From contig NC_135557.1 of NCBI RefSeq assembly GCF_964340395.1, positions 502,501-566,500 on the forward strand: DNA of 64,000 nt, written 5' to 3'. A program made the position numbers and the translations under genes. Below, one piece after another: positions 27,601 through 37,229 of this stretch (position 1 is its first letter; each line of letters begins with the position of its first letter). Source of the DNA: Glandiceps talaboti (Eukaryota; Hemichordata; Enteropneusta; Spengelidae). The notes under the pieces were generated by a model. It saw nothing but the letters and a program-made list of their open reading frames with translations, searched no databases and had not been told where the DNA came from.

Positions 27601-29571
27601 ACTCTAAGATTGTATGTACGATACTCTAAGATTGTATGTACGATACTCTAAGATTGTATGTACGTTACTCTAAGATTATATGTACGATTGTATGCACGAT
27701 ACTCTAAGATTGTATGTACGATTGTATGAACGATACTCTAAGATTGTATGTACGTTACTGTAGGATTATATATTCGATATTCTAAGATGTATGTACGTTA
27801 CTCTATGATGTATACATTACTCTAAGATTAAATGTTTGATATTCTAAGACTGTATGTACGTCACTCTGGGATTTATGTACGATACTCTAAGATGTATGTA
27901 CGATACTCTAAGATTATATGTACGATTGTATGTACGATACTCTAAGATTGTATGTACGATACTCTAAGATTGTATGTACGATTGTATGTACGATACTCTA
28001 AGATTGTATGTACGTTACTCTAAGATGTATGTACGTTACTCTAAGATGTATGTACGTTTCTCTAAGATTGTACGTACGTTACTCTAAGATTGTATGTACG
28101 ATACTCTACGATTCTATGTACGTTACTCTAAGATGTATGTATGTTACTCTAAGATGTATATACGTTACTCTTACATTGCACGTACGTTACTCTAAGATTG
28201 TATGTACGTTACTCTAAGATGTATGTATGTTACTCTAAGATGTATAAACGTTACTCTTACATTGCATGTACGTTACCCTAAGATTGTATGTACGTTACTC
28301 TAAGATTGTATGTACGATTGTATGTACGATACTCTAAGATTGTATGTACGTTACTCTAAGATTGTATGTACGTTACTCTATGATGTATGTACGTTACTCT
28401 AAGATTGTATGTACGTTACTCTAAGATGTATGTATGTTACTCTAAGATGTATAAACGTTACTCTTACATTGCATGTACGTTACCCTAAGATTGTATGTAC
28501 GTTACTCTAAGATTGTATGTACGATTGTATGTACGATACTCTAAGATTGTATGTACGTTACTCTAAGATTGTATGTACGTTACTCTATGATGTATGTACG
28601 TTACTCTAAGATTGTATGTACGATACTCTAAGATTATATGTACGATTGTATGTACGATACTCTAAGATTGTATGTACGTTACTCTATGATGTATGTATGT
28701 TACTCTAAGATGTATGTACGTTACTTTAAGATTGTATGTACGATACTCTAAGATTGTATGTACGATACTCTAAGATTGTATGTACGTTACTCTAGGATTA
28801 TATATTCGATACTCTAAGATGTATGTACGTTACTCTATGATGTATACATTACTCTAAGATTAAATGTTTGATATTCTAAGACTGTATGTACGTCACTCTG
28901 GGATTTATGTACGGCACTCTAAGATTATATGTTTGATACTTTAAGATTCTATGTAGGTTATTCCAAGATTGTATGTACGCCACACTAAGCTGTATGTACG
29001 TTACTCTAAGATTCTATGTACATTACTCTAATATATATGTACGTTACTCTAATATTGTATGTACAATACTCTAAGATTGTATGCACGTTACACTAAAATG
29101 TATGTACGTCACTCTAAGATTATATGTTTGATACTTTAAGATTCTATGTAGGTTATTCCTCGATTGTATGTACGTCACTCTAAGCTGTATGTACGTCACA
29201 CTAAGCTGTATGTACGTCACTCGAAGATTGTATGTACGATACTCTAAGATTGTATGTACGATACTCTAAGATTATATGTACGATTGTATGTACGCTACAC
29301 TAAGATTGTATATACGTTACTCTAAGATTATATGTACGTTACTCTAAGATTATATGTTTGATACTTTAAGATTCTATGTAGGTAATTCCAATATTGTATG
29401 TACGTCACACTAAGCTGTATGTACGTCACTCTAAGATGGTATGTACGTTACTCTAAGATGCATGTACGATACTCTAAGATTGCATGTACGTCACTCTAAG
29501 ATTGTATGTACGTTACTCTAAGATGTATGTACGTTACTCTAAGATTCTATGTACGTTACTCTAAGATGTAT
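24691..29571. repeat. Diverged right part of the 22-bp array with its own block repeats
   Basis: Same unit family but mixed with variants carrying 'gtttgatactttaag', 'gtaggtaattccaag' and 'gtcacactaagctg'. Long blocks recur with a roughly 498-bp offset: 'actcgaagattgtatgtacg' at about 25530 and 25880 recurs at about 26030 and 26378. Ends sharply at about 29571, where the 30-bp array starts. Confidence 0.9.
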
Positions 29572-31611
29572 AACTGGCAGTCTGTACCTCTATCTATTGA
29601 CAACTGGTAGTTTGTACCGCTATCTATTAACAACTGGTAGTTTGTACCTCTATCTATTCACAACTGGTAGTTTGTACCTCTATCTATTCACTACTGGTAG
29701 TTTGTACTTCTATCTATTGACAACTGGTAGTTTGTACCTCTAGCTATTGACAACTAGTAGTTTGTACCTCTATCTATTCACAACTGGTTGTTTGTACTTC
29801 TATCTATTGACAACTTGTAGTTTGTACCTCTATATATTGACAACTAGTAGTTTGTACCTCTATCTATTGACAACTGGTAGTTTGTACCTCTATCTATTAA
29901 CAACTGGCATTTTGTACCTCTATCTATTGACAACTAGTAGTTTGTACCTCTATCTATTGACAACTAGTAGTTTGTACCTCTATCTATTGACAACTATTAG
30001 TTTGTACCTCTATCTATTGACAACTGGTAGTTTGTACCTCTATCTATTGACAACTGGTAGTTTGTACCTCTATCTATTGATAACTGGTAGTTTGTACTTC
30101 TATCTATTGGTAACTTGTAGTTTGTACTTCTATCTATTGATAACTGGTAGTTTGTACCTCTATCTATTCACAACTGGTAGTTTGTACCTCTATCTATTGA
30201 CAACTGGTAGTTTGTACCTGTATCTATTGACAACTGGTAGTTTGTACCTCTATCTATTGACAACTGGTAGTTTGTACCTCTATCTATTCACAACTGGTAG
30301 TTTGTACCTCTATCTATTGACAACTGATAGTTTGTACCTCTATCTATTCATAACTGGTAGTTTGTACTTCTATCTACTGATAACTTGTAGTTTGTAGCTC
30401 TATCTATTGATAGCTGGTAGTTTGTACTTCTATCTACTGATAACTTGTAGTTTGTACCTCTAGCTATTGACAACTGGTAGTGTGTACCTCTATCTATTGA
30501 TAACTGGTAGTTTGTACTTCTATCTTTTCACAACTGGTAGTTTGTACCTCCATCTATTGACAACTGGTAGTTTGTACCTCTATCTATTGATAACCGGTAG
30601 TTTGTACTTCTATCTACTGATAACTTGTAGTTTGTACCTCTATCTATTCATAACTGGTAGTTTGTACTTCTATCTACTGATAACTTGTAGTTTGTACCTC
30701 TATCTATTGATAACTGGTAGTTTGTACCTCTATCTATTGACAACTGGTAGTTTGTACTTCTATATATTCACAACTGGTAGTTTGTACCTCTATCTATTGA
30801 CAACTGGTAGTTTGTACCTCTATCTATTGACAACTTGTAGTTTGTACCTCTATCTATTGACAACTGGTAGTTTGTACCTCTATCTATTGATAACTGGTAG
30901 TTTGTACTTCTATCTATTCACAACTGGTAGTTTGTACCTCTATCTATTGACAACTGGTAGTTTGTACCTCTATCTATTGACAACTTGTAGTTTGTACCTC
31001 TATCTATTGACAACTGGTAGTTTGTACCTCTTTCTATTGACAGCTGGTAGTTTGTACCTCCATCTATTGACAACTGGTAGTTTGTACTTCTATCTATTGA
31101 CAACTGGTAGTTTGTACCTCTATCTATTGACAACTGGTAGTTTGTACCTCTATCTATTGATAACTGGTAGTTTGTACTTCTATCTACTGATAACTTGTAG
31201 TTTGTACCTCCATCTATTGATAACTGGTAGTTTGTACTTCTATCTACTAATAACTTGTAGTTTGTACTTCTATCTACTAATAACTTGTAGTTTGTACCTC
31301 TATCTATTGATAACTGGTAGTTTGTACTTCTATCTATTCACAACTGGTAGTTTGTACGTCTATCTATTGACAACTGGTAGTTTGTACCTCTATCTATTGA
31401 CAACTAGTAGTTTGTACCTCTATCTATTGACAACTGGTAGTTTGTACCTCTATATACTGATAACTTGTAGTTTGTACCTCTATCTATTGACAACTGGTAG
31501 TTTGTACCTCTATCTATTGATAACTGGTAGTTTGTACTTCTATATATTCACAACTGGTAGTTTGTACTTCTATCTATTGATAACTGGTTAATTTTTACCT
31601 CTACCTACTGA
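29572..31611. repeat. 30-bp tandem array spanning the 5' splice site of the exon at 31599-31775
   Basis: About 68 copies of a 30-bp unit ('tttgtacctctatctattga' plus 'caactggtag'). The last copy, 31581-31611, overlaps the 3' end of the exon and its donor; read on the minus strand its 'agtaggtagaggta' corresponds to 'aatagatagaggta' in the array. The array thus looks like amplification of the exon-intron boundary into the intron. The long plus-strand frames with ten-residue periodicity (GSLYLYLLTT) follow from 30 being a multiple of 3 and are not taken as genes. Confidence 0.9.
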
Positions 31612-31775
31612 AGACCGGTAATTGGCATAACCAAGGGATGCCACCATTGTATTCCACTTAGCAAGCAGTTTGGACCAGGCATCGTAATCAAATTTTGATA
31701 CAATAAACATTTGCATATTACAACCTTGTTGAGTTCTGACGCTTCTACGTTCATCTTCATCCTCAGGTGTCAGTT
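31599..31775 (-). CDS. Exon 3 of the visible set: phase-1/phase-1 W-x6-W exon
   Basis: Acceptor 'tttactttgcag' ends at 31776. Two donors in the same phase are possible: GAG|GTAAAA (exon ends 31599) or TAG|GTAGAG (exon ends 31605). Length 177 nt with the former; both keep phase 1-1. The exon codes an acidic start (TPEDEDERR) followed by DAWSKLLAKWNTMVASLGY, clearly paralogous to exon 1 (QQWVKLKNTWNGMVTSLGY). This suggests exon duplication inside the gene. No known domain recognised; a helical linker ahead of the NHL propeller is plausible. Confidence 0.7.
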
Positions 31776-31811
31776 CTGCAAAGTAAACCAAGGACATGTA
31801 ATGAGGTAAAA

Positions 31812-32118
31812 AAATGAAGTATTAGGATCAATAACATCATTGATGGCATACATCAAATGACGTAACAGGATCAATGATATCATTGATGGCATATATCCAA
31901 TGACGTAATAGGATCAATGATGTCATTGATGGCATACATCCAATGACGTAATAGGATCAATGATGTCATTGATGACACATCCAATGACGTAATAGGATCA
32001 ATGATGTCATTGATGGCACATCAAATGACGTAATAGGATCAATGATATTATTGATGGCACATCAAATGACGTAATAGGATCAATGCTGTCATTTATACTT
32101 CAAATCAAATGACGTAAT
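31812..32118. repeat. 43-bp tandem array with palindrome and CRE-like motif
   Basis: About seven copies. Most contain the near-perfect dyad 'atcaatgatgtcattgat' and 'aatgacgtaa', which resembles a CRE/ATF site. The array starts about 36 bp upstream of the acceptor of the exon at 31599-31775. Confidence 0.85.
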
Positions 32119-32194
32119 CATAATCATATATAGTACAAAAAATAGCTCTTGTCTTTGATACAACCTCAGACTTTGAAGTGCTCAGATCAGGTTT

Positions 32195-32400
32195 GGTTAT
32201 CATGTTTAGACTGAGGACCCTGAGGCACACTTATCAGTTGATAGCCAACTGAGTCACAATGGTTATCATGTTTTAATAGACCGAGGACCCTGTGGCACAC
32301 TTATCAGTTGATAGCCAACTGAGTCACAATGGTTATCATGTTTTAATAGACTGAGGACCCTGTGGCACACTTATCAGTTGGTAGCCAACTGAGTCACAAT
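32195..32400. repeat. 70-bp tandem repeat, three copies
   Basis: 'ggttatcatg' starts at 32195, 32261 and 32331; units contain 'gaggaccctgtggcacac' and 'agccaactgagtcacaat'. The last part runs into the dispersed repeat at 32385-32600, of which the unit appears to be the left end. Confidence 0.85.
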
Positions 32401-32600
32401 GATCACACTGTAATATTCAAACCTTTGTCAACTAGCTTTTTCAAAATTAGACAGTTGACTTTCACATTATATATAAAAAATGTAATACTTTGTTCTTGAT
32501 CCCATGAACAATACACTTTCTCTTAGCACACTGGCCTAAGCTTAATGAAGTGTTTTCATTATTTCATATCAACTTGCACCAAGTAGTACGGCCCTGGGCG
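32385..32600 (+). repeat. Dispersed repeat copy, empty-site paralogue of the left-edge transposon
   Basis: Uninterrupted version of the sequence split at 43/1723: 'gacagttgactttcacatt' then 'aatactttgttcttgatccc' then 'atgaaca'. A third copy lies on the minus strand at 50190-50440. From 32601 to 32865 nothing else is recognised. Confidence 0.65.
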
Positions 32601-32865
32601 GACAGGCTAGTGTGTAACTAGTTAGACTAATTTCATTGTATGAGATATATTTCGGCCATAAAAATTAAGCTTGACTTGATGTTTCCAAAACAACAGAACA
32701 GCACATCACTTCCTATTAAAGAATTGCTTCAGAGATAACATGGTCCACAGTCAGCTCTGTTACAGTGAATAGTTAGTCTTATATATATATAGTTTTGGTG
32801 AAAACTATTACGCTCTGCCACTGCGGTATAGAGCACTGTCTTAGCAGATTGATACTCACTGGAGT

Positions 32866-32944
<79 letters not shown>
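32866..32944. repeat. (TA)n microsatellite
   Basis: About 35 TA dinucleotides with a single C interruption near the left end. Confidence 0.97.
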
Positions 32945-32947
<3 letters not shown>

Positions 32948-33029
32948 TCTTAAAGGCCCAAATCGCACATTTACAAAAACGAGCAAAAAGAAATATAATG
33001 TTACAGCGTACAGAGAGGAAAGTATAATA

Positions 33030-33990
33030 ATTATACATACATGAATAAAACAACTAAATGATTTAAATAAATTGCTTTCTTAACTTGTACACAAAAATTG
33101 CCAAGTTGATTATTACAAAATTGTTTACTACATGACATGAACGCATAACAATTTTCTGTAGTAGGCTGCCTATACGACCACTTCGGTAAGTATTTTTCTC
33201 TTAGATTGTGATACCATTTTTGCAAAAACGGTCTTCAAAATCGATGCCCTGGGACCTGCCTTCCTCAATTGCCAGTCCAAGGCCAGAGCATCTCAAACAG
33301 GCTAATGCCCAATGAAGTTTTATATCCATCAAGTAGTCTTCACATATAAACATTTCGATAAAGACAAAGCTTATCCTTAGAACACGTTACTGACTACCAG
33401 TGTTGTTTAAACATACAATTTGCTCTGGTCATGAATTGACAGAGGAAGGCATCAAAGTCACCCGGCCCTTGAAAAAACCAAACTTCTCCGAACCCATGCT
33501 CAAAAAGAATACGTTTGATGTGACTCACCCAAGATTCCCTCTTGTTGATGTCAATTACAACTGCACGATCGTAACTATGCCTAGCTACTCTGTTTTGTGG
33601 TATTTTAAAGAGTTTTAACCAATATGTTATTAACTTTTTGACAGTATGTATGAAAATTGAACATCTACCGCAGTCGCCTAAAATACATGCATCAGGCATT
33701 GTTGATTTAACACCAAGGAATGCTTTACAATATTTCAGTTGCATTCTTTCAGCAGACTGATAGTTGTTATAACCCAAAATTTCTGCACCACAGGTAACTA
33801 CTGGTACGATCATTGTATCAAAAAGTTTTCTTTCACAATTTCACCTCGTTTATTTGCAATGATTTGAATTTACTCAAGATCATATTTACAGATAGTTTCC
33901 ATTTCGTGCAGAAAGATTCTAGTGAATCTTGTACATATGTCCCAAATACACACTTGCTGCAAAGTACTAAATAAAAAGAACAGTAACTGC
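33030..33990 (-). pseudogene. Decayed LINE fragment (C-terminal part of ORF2)
   Basis: The minus-strand frame 33394-33813 contains GAEILGYNNYQ and LKYCKAFLGVKST, matching GTEIWGYKQY and LKFCKQFLGVTQST in the LINE at 47618-48718. Downstream, in a shifted frame at about 33240-33350, residues resembling ALACLRCSGLGLAIEEG match ALARLRCSCLGLRVQEG in the other copy. Upstream, about 33830-33990 holds a degraded thumb region (CTKWKLSVN). Frameshifts and stops break it, so it is a dead copy of the same LINE family. Confidence 0.75.
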
Positions 33991-34029
33991 AATGAACAGT
34001 AGATTGGGTAACATTTGTTGAGAATGTAA

Positions 34030-34624
34030 AAAAATATCACATCGTTGCACCACTTTAGACAATATTTCCTGACCAGAAATATTTTTTTTCTTTTTTATGG
34101 CCTACTGAAAATATTCTTGAGATATAGCCTAATTTACCGAAAACCATTAATTACTTAAATTAGCCATTATTATACATGGGATGTTTACCAAAACCTAATC
34201 AGTTCTTGTCACTACCCTACACAATATGTGTACTAAATTTAGTTTGAATTGAGCCAGTATTTTTTTAGAAAATGTTGATACAGTCGCACCACTTCATACA
34301 ACATTTCCTGACCAGAAACTATTTGTTTCTTTTTTGTGGCCTACATAAAATATGCCAATATCTTATTAAAACTAAACGCTACATCGATAATATTTTCAGG
34401 ACAGATGCACTTAGGTATCACAAATGTATGTACTAAATTATATTGAATTTGAAGCATGCACCCATGAGATGTAGCCTATAATTATCGAAAACAATTATTT
34501 ACGCAAATCGCTCATTAATATTCATTAAATGTTTAACAAAATCTATTCAGTTCTAGCCATTACCCTACGGAACACGTCTACCAAATTTCGTTTGAATTGA
34601 TCCAGCCGTTTTTGAGAAAATGGT

Positions 34625-34657
<33 letters not shown>

Positions 34658-34665
34658 TTTTCCAC
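34030..34665 (+). repeat. Dispersed repeat pair ending in (CA)n
   Basis: Two related segments in tandem (about 34040-34290 and 34290-34660). Both contain 'catttcctgaccagaaa', a 'ccattaatta'-type block, 'cagttct' and a 'tttgaattga' block, and the second ends at a CA run (34625-34656). Homologous to 4950-5773. It sits between two LINE fragments. Confidence 0.6.
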
Positions 34666-34689
34666 CTTACAGAAGGTAAAAATGAAGTA

Positions 34690-35040
34690 CCGAAATGAGT
34701 TTGAACTTAGCTGACCTACAGATGCAGAATTCATTAGAAATGCCATCTGGCCCAGGTGATTTACCAGGTTTAAGTTTATCTAACACCTGCAGTATTTCAC
34801 CATCAGATATTTCCCCATTGAATTTTTTTTCTAAATCTGTATTTGGAGCTGCGACAACAAATTTTCTAGAAACTATTCTTCCTAATATCAAAACGTGTTC
34901 TTTGCAAGTCGGGATTATGAAGAGTTTTAAAGTGCTTTATCCATTCTGAAGGTGATATATCAACGCCACGTGATGAACTGGCACCTGAGAAATGTTTGAC
35001 TTGCTTCCAGATTGTTATCTTTAGTTTCTACAAAATTTAA
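34690..35040 (-). pseudogene. Decayed LINE fragment (linker and start of reverse transcriptase)
   Basis: Minus-strand residues LDKLKPGKSPGPDGISNEF (34667-34891 frame) are the conserved entry to a non-LTR reverse transcriptase. The preceding linker (WIKHFKTLHNP) lies in another frame at about 34930-34990 and matches WVDYFTKLSNP of the 49-kb copy. It is cut off after 'SNEF' where the dispersed repeat begins. Frameshifted and truncated. Confidence 0.75.
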
Positions 35041-35057
35041 TACTAAATAGTTAGACT

Positions 35058-35106
<49 letters not shown>
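35058..35106. repeat. (AAT)n, probable LINE 3' tail
   Basis: About 15 trinucleotide units. On the minus strand it directly follows 'cttaagacaataaatac', an AATAAA-bearing end of the LINE, so it is best read as that element's simple-repeat tail. Confidence 0.85.
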
Positions 35107-35831
35107 GTATTTATTGTCTTAAGGCCACCGGCGAATATGACACAATACATAATGCAATTTTAACAATATATAAATATGAACATGATAAACAAAAAAGAAG
35201 AAGAAAGTAAACGTTCTATACACTCACTGAAACAATTTTACAGAAAATATTCTTTTCTCAAGTTAATGGCTTTAAACACAAATTTACCGAGATCTCGTAA
35301 AACTGTTTGTGACTCTGACCTCATTAATGTACAAAATTTATCTTCTGTAGGAAAAATATAGTAATACTGTGGTAAAAGATATCTCAAGTTCTGATACAGT
35401 GGACATACAAATATGACATGGTATTCATCCTCTATACCCTGTGTACAAATTTCACAGATTCTGTTATCAATGTCAACACTAGTATAAATACCCTCTTGAA
35501 CTCTTAAACCGAGACATGAACATCTCAATCTGGCTAACGCATGTCTATACTTTAAAGCTGTAATCTCCATCAAGTATTTCTCTGGCTCCAGCATACTTTT
35601 GAAATTACGATATGTTTTGAGTCTGTCTTTTGTGCATATTTCATTATACCATTCCTGTTTGTACACATCAGTTACACGTTGTTTGAATTCCGAAATGAAC
35701 GATGCCATGTCCCCTACACCTTGATGAAGCCAAACTATGCCGAAGCAATATGAGCAAAGGATATGTTTGATCTCTGTGGCCCATGATGAGCGAACATTTT
35801 CGTCATTTTTATACATGAGCTTGTATGCATG
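35107..35831 (-). pseudogene. 3' part of the LINE ORF2 cut by the gypsy element
   Basis: The frame 35238-35831 codes the C-terminus of a non-LTR retrotransposon ORF2. It includes a terminal cysteine/histidine cluster (CEICTQGIEDEYHVIFVCPLY, spacing C-x2-C...H-x4-C) often found at the end of such proteins. The rest down to 35107 is 3' untranslated sequence. The frame is open to its stop at 35238. Its upstream end stops at 35831, where the LTR element begins; removing the element and one CATG copy joins it in frame with the sequence starting at 47618. Confidence 0.85.
35828..35831. repeat. Target-site duplication CATG (left)
   Basis: CATG here and CATG at 47618-47621 flank the LTR element. A 4-bp duplication is usual for gypsy-type integrases. 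Confidence 0.85.
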
Positions 35832-36545
35832 TGTTACGAGTCACAAAATAAACATTTAAGATTTGATAATTCCTCTGTTGACAAAAGACACAAGTGATAA
35901 GGTCACATTGATTAATGAGACAGAGCCGGGTCAAGTAATGTTATTCTATCCTAATGAGTAGAGGTCACATGTCATCTTAGAGTGATAAATTGTGTCCCAA
36001 TTGAATCAACAGCTGTCTAGCTAGAATTATTTAGGACGGGTCAATAAACTGGCTATTGCTGATTTGAATTAATTATATTAATAAACATTTACTAAATAAG
36101 GTTAAGAGAGAATCTTTTGTTGTAAACAATTTGTTTGTTAACCATATTTGTAATACGGAATGAACGATGTTTTAAATAAAAATGTTGATGACGTATGCGT
36201 TTGAAGTAGCTTTGGAATTCGCTATTCCGGAGACTAAGTCAGTTGGCGACTGGAGTGAAGAGCGATACCAGCGGGTTCTTGAGAAATTGTGAGCTGAGCT
36301 GAAATTACTCGAAAGAACTTTGACTATTAACTGTAATTGACTGGAACTGAAGCGAATAGCTCCCTATGCTGCAAATCGTATAAGTCATTCAACACAAAAG
36401 TAATATTTGTGTCCTTGTGAGTTTCTTCTTTTTACAGAGCACTGTTTCGTGAAATCGGTACCTCTCAGATTGCTATCCGGGCGAGTCCAAAGTTTACCGC
36501 TGAACACGGGTTAACGTTGCAGCTACCAAATTCAGCGTCGTAACA
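35832..36545 (+). repeat. 5' LTR, 714 bp
   Basis: Starts TGTTACGA and ends TCGTAACA, a perfect 8-bp inverted terminal pair. Line-by-line comparison with 46904-47617 showed the same length and no difference I could see, pointing to a recent insertion. Several AATAAA motifs lie inside (for example 'tcaataaact', 'ttaataaacat', 'ttaaataaaaatg'). A pyrimidine-rich 'ttcttctttttacag' near 36423-36437 looks like a splice acceptor. The TATA position is unclear. Confidence 0.95.
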
Positions 36546-36546
36546 C

Positions 36547-36562
36547 TGGTGTAAAATCCGGG
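36547..36562 (+). promoter_or_regulatory. Candidate tRNA primer-binding site
   Basis: 'tggtgtaaaatccggg' begins one base after the 5' LTR with the TGG expected opposite a tRNA CCA end. I could not assign the tRNA species with confidence. Confidence 0.5.
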
Positions 36563-37229
36563 CTGGACAGTGCTATTCAAAGAATCAACAGGTAAAAAAG
36601 TACAATCGCAAAACGGTTTGCGTCATGAAATCAAGATAGCAACTTTATCCCGGGAACCAAATGACTTTGAAAATGCGTTTTCAGCAGCCAAGACAGCAGA
36701 AATCATATCTCAACTACCAAACCACGACAGCCAGCTGACATCCAGAAACACAACTTTGAAGTTGCCCAAGAACAGGATTGATCAAGAATTGCATGACGAC
36801 ATGGTGGAGCTCACTACGCAATTACGACAAAAAAATGAATTGCTCACTCGTCGAAATGAAGAATTGCAACAACAGGTACAGTCTCAAACATTTTCTGACA
36901 ATCGGGTGGGATATTACCCTCAGACACAAAGAAATCTTCAATTTCGTCAAAATCAGGGCAATTATTTTGCAGTAGGCCGGCCAAATTTCAATACAAACAG
37001 GCCTATGTATGACCGTCAAAATAATTTTGATAAAAATCGCCCAAGATATGGCGGAAGAGAAATTATGTCTGGCAGACAAATATGTAGAAATTGTAATCGT
37101 TCAGGTCATATGGCCCCATCCTGCCCAGAAAGAAATAACAGAGGTTGTTATTCATGTGGTCAAATAGGTCACATAGCTAGAAATTGTCCAAGACCTACCT
37201 ATAGTCGTTTTTATTCAAAAAACGATTAA
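36555..37229 (+). pseudogene. gag: gag remnant: nucleocapsid kept, matrix and most of capsid missing
   Basis: The frame is open from just after a stop at 36552-36554 to TAA at 37227-37229, but it has no ATG near its start; the first Met falls only after about 80 codons. The opening residues resemble the end of a gypsy capsid (a P-x-D-F-x-x-A...A...E pattern). They are followed by a polar, Gln-rich coiled-coil-like stretch and two CCHC zinc knuckles, CRNCNRSGHMAPSC and CYSCGQIGHIARNC (both C-x2-C-x4-H-x4-C), which bind genomic RNA. Only about 220 codons remain, against some 350-500 usual for gag. The missing part would lie between the primer site and this frame, where only about 10 bp remain. 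Confidence 0.8.

Noticed and set aside
14058-28217. Frames of 60-83 residues in the 22-bp array
   Set aside because: Low-complexity translations of the satellite without start context or conservation.
9545-29571. Telomeric or centromeric array
   Set aside because: The unit is not telomere-like and the array lies between two predicted exons of one gene; centromere identity cannot be supported from sequence alone.
29549-31591. Long plus-strand frames coding ten-residue repeats (GSLYLYLLTT)
   Set aside because: They follow from the 30-bp period being a multiple of 3; they begin inside the array, are broken between themselves by stops and have no gene signals.
32729-33053. Minus-strand frames with long Ile-Tyr runs
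   Set aside because: Translation of the TA microsatellite.
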